This document shows positions 33,055 to 41,672 of a DNA stretch of 64,000 nucleotides, piece after piece. The stretch covers positions 133,417 through 197,416 of the forward strand of contig NZ_LIVQ01000010.1 in assembly GCF_001905445.1 (NCBI RefSeq), in the 5' to 3' direction. Position numbers and translations under genes: made by a program. Within the stretch, counting starts at the first letter, position 1; each line of letters opens with the position of its first letter. The DNA is from Streptomyces sp. CB00455. Lineage in GTDB: Bacteria; Actinomycetota; Actinomycetes; Streptomycetales; Streptomycetaceae. A model generated the notes under the pieces. It did no database searches, was not told the DNA's origin, and was given only the letters and a program-made list of their open reading frames with translations.

Positions 33055-35259
33055 ATGACCAGTCCTCCTTCCCTCCGCGCCTTCGTCCGGGAACACCTCC
33101 TCGACGAAGAGGCACGCGTCCCGGCCGTCCTCGGCCGCGACCGTGCCGACGTGATCGCCCCCGACCGCACCCTGCGGGACGCCGCACTGGCCCTCCTGAC
33201 CCTCCCCGGTCCGGACGACACCGACCTGACGCGCCGACTCACCCGCGCCCTGCGGGAGTTCGACGATCCGGACCTGCCCGGCTCCCGCGAACTGCTCGAC
33301 GTCACCGGCGCACCCCACCCGATCGGCGACGTCCGCACCCCTTCCGTACAGGCACTCGCCGCCTGGGCCCTGCACCGGGCCGGGACGCTGAGCGGCGACG
33401 ACACCTTGCTCACCGAGGCCCGCAGGCGGCTCGACCACGTCGTCGAGGCGGTCCTGCGCCACGACTGGCCGGCCCGGCTCGACCGCTCCGCGACCATGGT
33501 CCTGGACGAGGCCGGCCCGCTGCAGGAGACCGCCGTACTGATCCTGGCGGCCGACGCCCTGCACCCGCAGACGGGTTCGGCCTTCCTCGACGCGGCAGCC
33601 GAACGGCTGGACCGCTACACCCACGGCGACGCCGTCTGGGACTGTCTGACCCCGCGCGGGGCGCCGGACACACTCCGCGGCCACCGCACCGGGTCGGCCG
33701 CCCTGGCAGCCCTGGCCTGGGCGGCGCTCCACCGGCGCGGTCGCGCCGGCGCCGCGGACCGGGCCGGCCGGATCCTGGTCCACGTACACGAGCACCACCA
33801 GCACGTCGGCACCGGCGGCTACTGGGACCGCAGCTCCGCCGACTCGGTGGTGCGCGTCGACGCGGTCGCAGCCCTGCACGGCCGCCCCGACTCGCCGTTC
33901 CCCGCGAAGTTCGTCGCCGACCACGCCCTCCTCGCCCTGGCGGCGCGGACCGCAGCCGCGCTCGACGGCCCGGACACGGACGACGGGCCCGCTCTGAAGG
34001 CCCTCGCGCAAGAGGCCGAAGCCGAGCTGGAACGGAACACCGACCCCGTGGCAGGCGGTGTCTTCCACGGCCAGGGCAGCTGGTTCTCCACCCCTGTCGA
34101 CCCGACGGTCCCCCTCGCACGGCACGTCATGGTGCCCCCGCGCACCACCGGCTCCTTCGCCGTCGGCAACACCACCTACGTCCCCTTCCACGGCAAGCAC
34201 GCCCGCACCCAGCTGCTGGCCCTGGCCGTCCTGGGCGACCGGGTGGTGGCCCCCGGCGCCGCGCCGGAGCTCGTCGAGCCTTTGCAGCCGGACCCGTTCG
34301 ACAACGACCTGGGACACGTCACCACCGGACGGCTGTCCGAAGGACTCATCGACACCGGGCACTACCTGCGCTGGCTGCGCTCCACCGCCTCCGGGCTGGG
34401 CTACGGCCTCACCCCGTACCGGTCCCCGCTGGGCCTGCGCTCCGACCGCACCGCACAGACCTTCTCGGTGCTCCACGTGGTGTCGGACCTGCTGGCCCTG
34501 GATGAACCGGTACCGAACACACCCGGAGTGCTCACCGGTGTCTTCGCCACACAGAACCCGGACGGCGGCTTCGGAGAACAACCCGCCCTGCCCTCCGAGA
34601 CGTTCACCACCTACTGCGCGGTGCTGACGGCCGTCGTGCTGGGGGGCGCGGACCACCCCGACTTCGACCGGGACGCCTGCGTGGCCTTCCTCCGGTCCTG
34701 CCAGCGTCCGGAAGGCGGGTTCGGCAACGCGCCCGGCTTCCCCTGCGACGCCTGGCACTCCCACCTCGCCACCCTCACCCTCGTCGCCCTGGGCGCCCGC
34801 CCCGAGCGGGAGGACGACCTGGTGGCCTACCTGCTCGCGTGCCGCAACCCGGACGGCGGCTACGGCAACCGGCCCGGCTCCCCGTCCGACACCTTCGCGA
34901 CCTTCCGCGCCGTCGGCGCCCTGATCGCCCTCGGCCTGCGCCCGCCGCACTGCGACGAGACCGTCCTGTGGCTGCGCGGACTGCAGACCGGGGCCGGAGG
35001 CTTCCGCTACCGGACGGACGGCGCGGAGAGCTTCGTCGGCTCGTACCACGCCATCGGCGGGCTCTACATGCTGGGCGCGCTGCCGGCCGACACCGAGGCG
35101 TGCGTCCGGTGGATCACCACTCGCCAGAGCGCCGACGGAGGGTTCTCCCGCGCACCCGGCACCCCCTCGGAGACCACCGACGAGGGATTCATCGCGATAC
35201 AGGCACTGCACATGCTCGAAGGGAAACTCAACCGCTCCTGGGCGGTGATGATGACATGA
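33055..35259 (+). CDS. Two-part alpha-alpha-barrel protein with prenyltransferase-like repeats
   Basis: The 734-residue protein starts at ATG 33055 with AAAGGA upstream. Residues 1-440 are helical and resemble (alpha/alpha) barrels of AGE/YyaL-like proteins. Residues 480-730 hold five repeats of the form x-DGGFG-x-P-x4-DT-x-A-x2-AL-LG (NPDGGFGEQPALPSETF, RPEGGFGNAPGFPCDAW, NPDGGYGNRPGSPSDTF, TGAGGFRYRTDGAESF, SADGGFSRAPGTPSETT), as in prenyltransferase beta subunits and terpene cyclases. No DxDD motif is visible, so ordinary squalene/diterpene cyclisation is unlikely. Its stop overlaps the next transporter start (ATGA). Function is unknown but it is probably part of the cluster. Confidence 0.72.
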   Translation: MTSPPSLRAFVREHLLDEEARVPAVLGRDRADVIAPDRTLRDAALALLTLPGPDDTDLTRRLTRALREFDDPDLPGSRELLDVTGAPHPIGDVRTPSVQALAAWALHRAGTLSGDDTLLTEARRRLDHVVEAVLRHDWPARLDRSATMVLDEAGPLQETAVLILAADALHPQTGSAFLDAAAERLDRYTHGDAVWDCLTPRGAPDTLRGHRTGSAALAALAWAALHRRGRAGAADRAGRILVHVHEHHQHVGTGGYWDRSSADSVVRVDAVAALHGRPDSPFPAKFVADHALLALAARTAAALDGPDTDDGPALKALAQEAEAELERNTDPVAGGVFHGQGSWFSTPVDPTVPLARHVMVPPRTTGSFAVGNTTYVPFHGKHARTQLLALAVLGDRVVAPGAAPELVEPLQPDPFDNDLGHVTTGRLSEGLIDTGHYLRWLRSTASGLGYGLTPYRSPLGLRSDRTAQTFSVLHVVSDLLALDEPVPNTPGVLTGVFATQNPDGGFGEQPALPSETFTTYCAVLTAVVLGGADHPDFDRDACVAFLRSCQRPEGGFGNAPGFPCDAWHSHLATLTLVALGARPEREDDLVAYLLACRNPDGGYGNRPGSPSDTFATFRAVGALIALGLRPPHCDETVLWLRGLQTGAGGFRYRTDGAESFVGSYHAIGGLYMLGALPADTEACVRWITTRQSADGGFSRAPGTPSETTDEGFIAIQALHMLEGKLNRSWAVMMT

Positions 35260-36491
35260 CCACCACACCAATCTCCTCCACCACCGGCGCGACGCAGGCG
35301 CCCGCTCCGGCCGTCCGCTCGTCGCGGACCGTCGCCTTCCTCGCGTTCGCCACGATGTTCGTCATCGGGACGGACACCTTCCTCGTCGCCCCGCTGCTGC
35401 CGACCCTGACCCACGCCTTCGACGTCTCCCCCGACGTCTCCGGCTGGATGGTCAGCGCCTACGCCCTGGGCTACGCCGTCTTCGCGCTGATCGCCGGCCC
35501 GATCTCCGACGGGCGGGACCGGCGCCGGGTGCTGCTGGCCGGGTTGACCGGATTCATCGTCATGACCGCACTGTGCGGGTTCGCGCAGGGGTTCTGGACG
35601 ATGATCCTCTTCCGGTTCCTCGCCGGCGTGAGCGCCGCGTTCGTCTCCCCGCAGATCTGGGCGTCCATCCCGGTCCTGGTGAAACCCCAGGAGATCGTCC
35701 GGACCATGGGCTTCGCCACCGCCGGCCTGTCCATCGCCCAGTTCGCCGGCATCCCCCTCGGCAGCTGGCTCGCCGCAGGCTCCTGGCACCTGCCCTTCTG
35801 GGCCATCGGCGGCCTCTCGGTGGCGCTGTGGCTGCTGCTCGCCCGCCTCTTCCCGTCCGTCCCGGGCCGGCCCGGCGCGGGCAGCGGGGCACAGGCCATC
35901 CTCGGCGCCTACAAGACGGTGCTCGGCACCGGCCGGCTGCGCTGGTACCTGCTGGGCTACCTCGTCTTCCAGACCGGAAACTTCGAGGCGATCTCCTTCC
36001 TCGGCTCCTGGTTCACCAAGGACTTCGGCCTGGGCGTCGCCTCCGTCGGCACCGCGATGATGGCGGTGGGCGCCGGCAACGTGATCGGCTCCCTGTTCGG
36101 CAGCCGCCTGGTCGCGCGCCTGGGCCTGTACCGGTCCCTGCTGACCGGGGTGCTGACCATGGCCGCCCTGTACTGCCTGGTTCCGCTGTCCCCCAACCTG
36201 GGGGTCGCGCTGACGCTGCTGGCCCTGGTGATGATGGTCGGCGGGTGCATCTTCCCGGTATTCATGAGCATCCTGCAGTCGCAGACCCAGACCGCCCGGG
36301 GCACCGTCTCCTCGCTCTCCAACTCCGCGATGTACGTGGGCACCACCGTCGGCGGCGCCGTCGGAGGGGTGCTCCTCGGCAAGGTCACGGGGTTCTGGGG
36401 CGTGGCCGGGTTCACCGTCGCCGCCTACCTGGTCTCGCTCCTCGTGTATGCGGCGGCCGGAGCCTTCGCCAAGCAGGAGGCGTCCGCGTGA
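35256..36491 (+). CDS. MFS drug/metabolite efflux transporter
   Basis: The 411-residue protein has twelve membrane helices and the DHA1-type features TDTFLVAPLLPTLTHAFDVSPDVSGWMVSAYALGYAVFALIAGPISDGRDRRRVLL, including motif A (GPISDGRDRRR). Members export small hydrophobic compounds by proton antiport. The ATG overlaps the stop of the repeat protein, and its own TGA overlaps the next GTG, so the three genes form one operon. Export of, or resistance to, the cluster product is the likely role. Confidence 0.88.
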   Translation: MTTTPISSTTGATQAPAPAVRSSRTVAFLAFATMFVIGTDTFLVAPLLPTLTHAFDVSPDVSGWMVSAYALGYAVFALIAGPISDGRDRRRVLLAGLTGFIVMTALCGFAQGFWTMILFRFLAGVSAAFVSPQIWASIPVLVKPQEIVRTMGFATAGLSIAQFAGIPLGSWLAAGSWHLPFWAIGGLSVALWLLLARLFPSVPGRPGAGSGAQAILGAYKTVLGTGRLRWYLLGYLVFQTGNFEAISFLGSWFTKDFGLGVASVGTAMMAVGAGNVIGSLFGSRLVARLGLYRSLLTGVLTMAALYCLVPLSPNLGVALTLLALVMMVGGCIFPVFMSILQSQTQTARGTVSSLSNSAMYVGTTVGGAVGGVLLGKVTGFWGVAGFTVAAYLVSLLVYAAAGAFAKQEASA

Positions 36492-37414
36492 GCACCGCCG
36501 TCCTCTTCGACCGCTACGGGGACCCCGGGGTCCTGTACCCGGCCGAGGTGCCCGATCCCGTGGCCGGCCCCGGTCAGGTGGTCGTCCGGTACACCGCGAT
36601 CGGGGTCAACCCGATCGACTGGAAGATCCTGTCCGGTGAGGTCCGCGCGTACGTCCCGATGGACCTGCCCGGCGGCTGCCTCGGCGTCGAGGCAGCGGGC
36701 GTGGTCGTGGAGGTCGGTGCCGGGGTGCGCCGCTTCCGGGCCGGCGATCACGTCATCCGGCACGGCCGCCCCGGCACGTTCCGGGAGTACGAGGCCGTCG
36801 CGGCCTCCCAGGAGGCCGACGAACTCACCCTTCGACCGGCCCGGTTCACCGACGAACAGGCCGCCGTCCTGCCGGTGGCCGCCGGCACCGCCTACTCGGC
36901 CCTGCGCCGGGTGGGGCTGCGGCCCGGAGAACGGCTGCTGGTGCACGGAGCATCCGGCGGCGTGGGCGCGGCCGTCGTGCAACTCGCCCTGCTGCTGGGC
37001 GCGGGCGAGGTGGTCGGCACGGCCTCGCCCGCCCGCCACGGCCTGGTCCGCGCCTCGGGGGCGACCCCGGTCGGCTACGGCCAGGGGCTGTCGGAACGCC
37101 TCGCGGAGCTCGGGCCGTTCCATGCCTCCGTCGACTGCGCGGGCGGGCCGGAGCCCACCGAGACGGCCGTCCGGTTTGTCGCGGACGCCGCCCGGCGGGT
37201 CACGATCGTCCCGGACGCGGCCGCCCATGCGCGCGGGGTCCCCTTCCTGGAGCATGTCCCGCTGGAGCTGACGAGCACCCTGGACCTGCTCGGCACGGCC
37301 CCGTTCGAGCTGCCCGTGGCCGCCCGGTACCCACTGGAGCAGGCCGGCGCGGCACTTGCGCACTCCCTGCGGGGCGGCGTCGGAGGGAAGATCGTGCTCG
37401 TACCCGGCGGGTGA
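36488..37414 (+). CDS. Zinc-type alcohol dehydrogenase/quinone oxidoreductase (MDR family)
   Basis: The 308-residue protein starts with GTG overlapping the transporter stop. It has the GroES-like N-terminal domain (VRYTAIGVNPIDWKILSGE, PGGCLGVEAAGVVVEVG) and a Rossmann domain with LLVHGASGGVGAAVVQLALLLG. The Cys/His zinc ligands of true alcohol dehydrogenases are not apparent, so an NADPH:quinone or enone reductase is more likely. It ends the rightward operon that begins at 33055. Its substrate is presumably an intermediate of the pathway. Confidence 0.85.
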   Translation: MSTAVLFDRYGDPGVLYPAEVPDPVAGPGQVVVRYTAIGVNPIDWKILSGEVRAYVPMDLPGGCLGVEAAGVVVEVGAGVRRFRAGDHVIRHGRPGTFREYEAVAASQEADELTLRPARFTDEQAAVLPVAAGTAYSALRRVGLRPGERLLVHGASGGVGAAVVQLALLLGAGEVVGTASPARHGLVRASGATPVGYGQGLSERLAELGPFHASVDCAGGPEPTETAVRFVADAARRVTIVPDAAAHARGVPFLEHVPLELTSTLDLLGTAPFELPVAARYPLEQAGAALAHSLRGGVGGKIVLVPGG

Positions 37415-37512
37415 GCCCGCGCTCGCGCCCCGAAGGCCGGATGCCCCACACCGCACACCGGCCGACGGGCATCCGGGGTTCCCTCGCTTCTCCTCCGGCC
37501 GCTTGGTGCTTC

Positions 37513-37538
37513 TATAATCGTAGAACGTTGAACCTGCC
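37513..37538 (+). promoter_or_regulatory. Promoter and motif upstream of the arsR-type gene
   Basis: A perfect -10 hexamer TATAAT (37513-37518) overlaps the motif ATCGTAGAACGTTGAAC (37517-37533) followed by CTGCC. No good -35 box is visible. The motif contains a direct repeat GAAC-GTT-GAAC and matches the sequence within the rfbB promoter at 20 of 22 positions. Confidence 0.55.
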
Positions 37539-37601
37539 AGGCCTGGAGGTACCCGCCGGGAAGGCGCGGCCTCGGTGCCCACCACACGAAGAAGGTCGCC
37601 C

Positions 37602-37949
37602 ATGCGCAGCCCGCTCTACCACCCCGATCGGAGTGAGCTCTCCCTGGACCGGGTGCTGCACGCGCTCAGCGATCCCATCCGTCGGGACATCGCGCGCGTC
37701 ATGCACGTGGAGGGCTCCCGCTCCTGCGGACAGCTCGACTACCCGATCGCCAAGTCGACGCTCTCGCACCACCTCAAGGTGCTGCGCGAGTCCGGGGTCA
37801 TGCACACCGAGGTCCGCGGTACGACCCGCATCATCACCCTGCGGCGCGACGACCTCGAAGCCCGTTTCCCCGGGCTGCTCGACGCGACCCAGATCACCAG
37901 CCCCGCACCGGACGCGGAACCGGTCGGCGCGGGCGCGGCTTCCGCCTGA
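37602..37949 (+). CDS. ArsR-family winged-helix regulator
   Basis: The 115-residue protein has an ArsR fold: VLHALSDPIRRDIARVMHVEGSRSCGQLDYPIAKSTLSHHLKVLRESGVMHTEVRGTTRIITLRRDDLEARFPGLL. It lacks the ELCVCDL-type metal box, so it is not a classical metal sensor. ATG 37602 follows AAGGTCGCCC; GTG 37575 is an alternative. Its promoter carries the motif shared with rfbB, suggesting that it controls itself and the cluster. The aldo-keto reductase follows in the same direction. Confidence 0.85.
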   Translation: MRSPLYHPDRSELSLDRVLHALSDPIRRDIARVMHVEGSRSCGQLDYPIAKSTLSHHLKVLRESGVMHTEVRGTTRIITLRRDDLEARFPGLLDATQITSPAPDAEPVGAGAASA

Positions 37950-38038
37950 GGGGACCTCCCGGCCCCGCTCACGATCCCCTCGGGCCCCGACACCCGGCGC
38001 GTCCCCTGCGCCGGCCTCTCGCAGCGAAGGGATCACCG

Positions 38039-38884
38039 TTGACCTCGACCGTGCCCCGGCGCCCGGCCCGCAAGGCCGGCGTCGACCTCCCGGTCCTCGG
38101 ACTGGGCACCTGGCGGACGATCGACCGGATCGGCCCCGACCGGCTGGCAGACCTGCTGGCGGCCGCCCGCACGGCCGGCGCCCGGCTGGTGGACACAGCC
38201 CCGGTCTATTCCGACGCGGAACCCCGCCTGGCCCGACTACTCCGCGAGGACCCCTCGTTCTTCGTCGCCACGAAGATCTGGGACACCGAACCGGATGCGG
38301 TCGAAGCCGTCTTCGCCCGCCAGCTCGCGAGCTACGCGCGCCCGTCCATCGACCTCCTCCAGGTGCACAACCTCAACGGATGGCAGGCCAACCTGGACTG
38401 GCTGGAGCGGCAGAAGGCGGCCGGGCGGGTCCGGTTCACCGGCGTCACCTACCAGTTCGACCACGCCTTCGGCATCGGCGGCAGCCGAGCCGACCTCGCC
38501 CACGTCATCGCCACCGGCCTGGTCGACTTCATCCAGATCAACATGAACGCGGCGGAGCCCACCCTGGCCGAGGACATCCTCCCGGCCGCCGCCGAGGCCG
38601 GCATCGGCGTGGTCGTGATGCGGCCGTTCGGCGAAGGCGCGCTGCTGGCGGCGCCGCCGCCCGCAGGATTCCTCCGCGAACTGGGCTGCACCAGCTGGCC
38701 CGAAGCCCTGCTGCGCTGGGTCCTCACGCACCCCCAGGTCACCACCGTCCTGACGGCGACCTCCCGGCCGGAGCACTTCCTTGCCAACGCGGCGGCCGTC
38801 CGCTCAGGGCCACTGGGGCACGCGGAGGCGTCAGCCGTGGCCGACCACGCCCGGTCGGCCCTGGGAGCGGGGTCCGGGCGATGA
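38039..38884 (+). CDS. Aldo/keto reductase
   Basis: The 281-residue protein uses a TTG start with AAGGGA upstream. It has the AKR tetrad: Asp and Tyr in LVDTAPVYSDAE, Lys in FFVATKIWD and His in IDLLQVHNLNG. The C-terminal part ends with the phosphate-binding region (TVLTATSRPEHF). It reduces carbonyls with NADPH in a TIM barrel. It lies after the arsR-type gene and overlaps the next regulator by ATGA, so it may be shared by the biosynthetic cluster and the following operon. The substrate is unknown. Confidence 0.85.
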   Translation: MTSTVPRRPARKAGVDLPVLGLGTWRTIDRIGPDRLADLLAAARTAGARLVDTAPVYSDAEPRLARLLREDPSFFVATKIWDTEPDAVEAVFARQLASYARPSIDLLQVHNLNGWQANLDWLERQKAAGRVRFTGVTYQFDHAFGIGGSRADLAHVIATGLVDFIQINMNAAEPTLAEDILPAAAEAGIGVVVMRPFGEGALLAAPPPAGFLRELGCTSWPEALLRWVLTHPQVTTVLTATSRPEHFLANAAAVRSGPLGHAEASAVADHARSALGAGSGR

Positions 38885-39495
38885 GTACGAACCGACGAAC
38901 GGACGGCAGCCGCCCCGGCCGCACCCGGCAGGGTCCGGCAAGGGCGACACGCCATGGCGAACGGAGCGGCCCCTTGGGCGTGCACAGCGGCGGTGAGAGC
39001 CTCACCGGCCGGATCAACCACCTCTTCTCGGTGGCCGGGTTCACCGATCACCGAGGCCGGTGGCAGACGTTCGGCACGGGCGAGGTCGCCGACCTGATCA
39101 GCCGCTCCGAGGACCGGTACGGGGTCCGGCTCTCGCGCAGCTACCTGGGGATGCTCCGGTCCGGGCGCTACACCAACCCCTCGATCGCCGTGGTGATGGC
39201 GCTCGTCCGGTTCTTCAACGACCACCGGGCCGAGGGCCATCCGGAGATCAGCGTCGACTGGCTCACCTCCGGCGCCACCGGAAGCGACCCGGGGCACGGC
39301 GCCGCCCCGGAGGCACCGTCCGCCCCCTACACGGCCGACGGCCCCGACCCGGCGGACGGACCCGATACGGCCGACGGGCTCGGCGCGCTCGCGGACCGGC
39401 AGGTGCGCCACATCGCCCTGCGCGCCGGCCGCATGACGCCCGAGCTGAGGAACCGGCTCATCGCGATCCTCGACACCATGGAGGAGACCCCTTGA
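38881..39495 (+). CDS. HTH-domain regulator paired with ImmA/IrrE protein
   Basis: The 204-residue protein has a basic, disordered N terminus (about 45 residues) and then a helical HTH domain: SLTGRINHLFSVAGF...FGTGEVADLISRSEDRYGVRLSRSYLGMLRSGRYTNPSIAVVMALVRFFN. It then has an acidic ADGPDPADGPDTADG linker and a short C-terminal helix. This is the DNA-binding partner normally encoded before ImmA/IrrE-like peptidases in Streptomyces, where the peptidase may cleave it. ATGA and TTGA overlaps couple it to both neighbours. Confidence 0.78.
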   Translation: MSTNRRTDGSRPGRTRQGPARATRHGERSGPLGVHSGGESLTGRINHLFSVAGFTDHRGRWQTFGTGEVADLISRSEDRYGVRLSRSYLGMLRSGRYTNPSIAVVMALVRFFNDHRAEGHPEISVDWLTSGATGSDPGHGAAPEAPSAPYTADGPDPADGPDTADGLGALADRQVRHIALRAGRMTPELRNRLIAILDTMEETP

Positions 39496-39983
39496 CCACT
39501 GGCCGGCTGCGCACCATGCGCGACTGCCGCAAGTACGTCCGCTCCCTGATGCTCGATCCCTATTCGTCCGCCCACGAGCTGTGCGACCAGATCGGCTCGG
39601 TGCGCGGCAGACCCATCAGGGTGATCGAGGCGCGCCTGCCGATCCCGGGCCCGATGGGGGTCTGGGTGTGCCGGACCGACGACGACGTCGTCATCGTCCA
39701 GGACCTGGCCGTCGGCGCCCACCGCGACCACATCGTGCTGCACGAGCTCGCCCACATACTGTGCGAGCACGAGGGCGAGCGCTACCGGCACGACGAGCCG
39801 GCCCTGTCCGCTCTCGGCCACGCCCCCGACGGGGGCGCGGTGGTCCGGTTCCGATCGGTCCACGACTCGGCGGCGGAGCGCGAGGCGGAACTCCTTGCGG
39901 CCGCGTTCGCCGAGTTCGCGATCGACGACCGGGCCGAGGCGGGGATGGCCTGGGACGTACAGCGGTACTTCGGCGGGGCCTGA
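39492..39983 (+). CDS. ImmA/IrrE-like metallopeptidase
   Basis: The 163-residue protein starts with TTG overlapping the upstream stop. It contains HIVLHELAHILCEHEGE, whose HELAH is the zinc HExxH motif of ImmA/IrrE peptidases, with further acidic residues near the C terminus (AEREAELLAAAFAEFA) that fit the third ligand region. ImmA-type enzymes inactivate a cognate Xre-like repressor. The upstream HTH gene is the likely target. The signal that activates it is unknown. Confidence 0.85.
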   Translation: MTTGRLRTMRDCRKYVRSLMLDPYSSAHELCDQIGSVRGRPIRVIEARLPIPGPMGVWVCRTDDDVVIVQDLAVGAHRDHIVLHELAHILCEHEGERYRHDEPALSALGHAPDGGAVVRFRSVHDSAAEREAELLAAAFAEFAIDDRAEAGMAWDVQRYFGGA

Positions 39984-39989
39984 GCCGCC

Positions 39990-40946
39990 ATGATCACCTA
40001 CCTCCAGTCGCTCCTGTCCGCGTTCCTGTGCCTGGCGCTGCTCGCCAAGATGGTGGCCCTGCGGGTCGGCTCGCGGCCGACCCCGCAGGCCCCGATGCTG
40101 TTGACCGCGCTGGGCAGCTTCACCGTCGCCGCGCTCGTGGGCATTCCCGCGGTCCGCGCGTGGATCCCCTGGGCGACCGTGCCCGGGGTCGCCTCCATCA
40201 TCATGGACACCGGTGTGTCGGTGAGCCTGGCCCTGCTGGCCACCTACTTGTGGACGCCACTGGAGCGCGCCGGCTCGGTTCCCTGGTGGCGAGGGCCGCT
40301 CTTCCTGACCGCGTGGGCGGTGAGCGGACTGCTCGCCGCTCTGATGGCGTCGACTCCGGCGCCCCTGCGCACCAACCCGCTGCAGAACCAGTACACCGGG
40401 GACTGGCGGATCGTCGGCGTCTACGTGATCGGCAACCTCTTCTTCCTGGCGTGCTCCGGGGCCTCGGCGATCGCCTGCGCCCGGATCGTCCGGATGGTGC
40501 GCGGCCACATCGCCGTCGGGGTCGCGGTGGGGGCCGTCGGCATGGCGGCCTACTCGGTCACCTGCGTCAACCGGCTGTTCCTGGTGGCCGGTCAGCCGCT
40601 GCTGGAAGGCGACTGGTTCACCTGGTACAGCGTCCTGAACTTCGTTTTCACCGAGGCCGCGGTCCTGGCCAGCGTGCTCGGTCTGCATTTCACCGCCGTC
40701 TGGCGGGTCGCGGTGATCTGCCGGCGGCAGTTCGACGACCTCCGGGCCTTCCTCCTCCTGGGCCCGGCATGGCGGCGACTGACCGCCCTCCACCCTGACG
40801 TGGTACTGCCCTGGGAACCCGGCCCCCGAGGCCTGCGCGACCGGCTGGACCTCTCCTACCGCAGATACCGACGGGAGATCGAGTGCCAGGACGCCCTGCT
40901 CCTGACGGGCACCCCTGCGACCGGACGACCGCCGATACCTCTCTGA
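39990..40946 (+). CDS. MAB_1171c-like polytopic membrane protein, C-terminally truncated
   Basis: The 318-residue protein has about seven membrane helices in its first 235 residues and then the cytoplasmic start ICRRQFDDLRAFLLLGPAWRRLTALHPDVVLPWEPGPRGLRDRLDLSYRRYRREIECQDALLL. This is the pattern of the MAB_1171c-like family that follows HTH and ImmA/IrrE genes in actinobacteria. Relatives usually extend for another 60-100 residues. Here the frame ends inside the second leader repeat (which starts about 40932), so its natural C terminus has been lost. Whether it still works is unclear. Confidence 0.78.
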   Translation: MITYLQSLLSAFLCLALLAKMVALRVGSRPTPQAPMLLTALGSFTVAALVGIPAVRAWIPWATVPGVASIIMDTGVSVSLALLATYLWTPLERAGSVPWWRGPLFLTAWAVSGLLAALMASTPAPLRTNPLQNQYTGDWRIVGVYVIGNLFFLACSGASAIACARIVRMVRGHIAVGVAVGAVGMAAYSVTCVNRLFLVAGQPLLEGDWFTWYSVLNFVFTEAAVLASVLGLHFTAVWRVAVICRRQFDDLRAFLLLGPAWRRLTALHPDVVLPWEPGPRGLRDRLDLSYRRYRREIECQDALLLTGTPATGRPPIPL

Positions 40947-40976
40947 CGCGACCAGGAAAATCTATACTGACCGCAG

Positions 40977-41005
40977 TAGACATTGCCTGCTTCTCTGGTT
41001 ATGGT
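40977..41005 (+). promoter_or_regulatory. Promoter of leader repeat copy 2
   Basis: TAGACA (40977-40982), 17 bases, TATGGT (41000-41005), identical to copy 1 in both hexamers. The flanking upstream bases differ more between copies than the promoter does. Confidence 0.55.
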
Positions 41006-41044
41006 TTCTCTCGTAGCCCAGAGAGACAGCAGGGCTCGGCAGAG

Positions 41045-41152
41045 ATGAACTGCCGGGCAGTAGTACCCGCAGTACAGGTTGTTGCAGTGTGCAGTGCGGT
41101 GCGGTGGTGGAGTGTCGGAGCCAGGGTTGTTGCAGGACGGCGACGGGACTGA
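41045..41152 (+). CDS. Possible 35-residue leader peptide in repeat copy 2
   Basis: Same frame and identical peptide as at 19120-19227. It survives although the regulator downstream has decayed, which may simply reflect recent sequence exchange between the copies. Confidence 0.25.
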   Translation: MNCRAVVPAVQVVAVCSAVRWWSVGARVVAGRRRD

Positions 41153-41641
41153 CTGCCGGACCGGGTGGCCCGCGGTGATGAGGGGCTGCCGAGAGCAGTA
41201 CCGAGTTGGCAGTACTCGCAGTGGAGTCTGTGTGCAGTACCTCGGTGAAGGCGTCGGCTGCGGGCGCGCGCACCGGGAGGTTCGGCAGTGGGGTTCTAAG
41301 CCAGAGCAGATGCAGGATGGGCGACGGGGCTGGCTGCCGGAGCGTGACGCTGGGTCAGGTCACGAGCAGTATCAGTGGTAACAGCAGTGCAGGTAGTACC
41401 AGTAGTAAGCAGTAGAGCAGTAGACAGTGGTTGATCACCGAGGGAAGAACGGAGGGGCCGAGCGCCATCAGGATCGCCCGGGCGGTCAGTAGGAAGCCTG
41501 GGTACCGCAGGACATCGATAGTGAGGTGGTCTCCGGTCACGCATCCGCGATCCCCGCACGCCCGACAGCATCTAGGTCGGGTCGGCGGAAACATGAGGCC
41601 GGCGCAGTATCAGGGCCGGCAGATGGTGTAGCAGTTCCTTC

Positions 41642-41672
41642 GGGGCCCTGGTGCCAATGGCACCAGGGCCCC
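41642..41672 (+). terminator. Strong hairpin of leader repeat copy 2
   Basis: Exact copy of the 15-bp-arm hairpin of copy 1 (GGGGCCCTGGTGCCA, one base, complement). Since no intact gene follows, here it would end or structure an orphan leader RNA. Confidence 0.55.

Noticed and set aside
33055..35259. Terpene cyclase (squalene-hopene type)
   Set aside because: QW-like repeats are present only in the C-terminal part, and the DxDD motif is not visible, so I kept a descriptive name.
32167..35271. Open minus-strand frame of more than 1000 codons
   Set aside because: It is antisense to the barrel-protein and hexapeptide genes, has repetitive Gly/Arg/Val composition and no domain. Long antisense frames are normal at this GC content.
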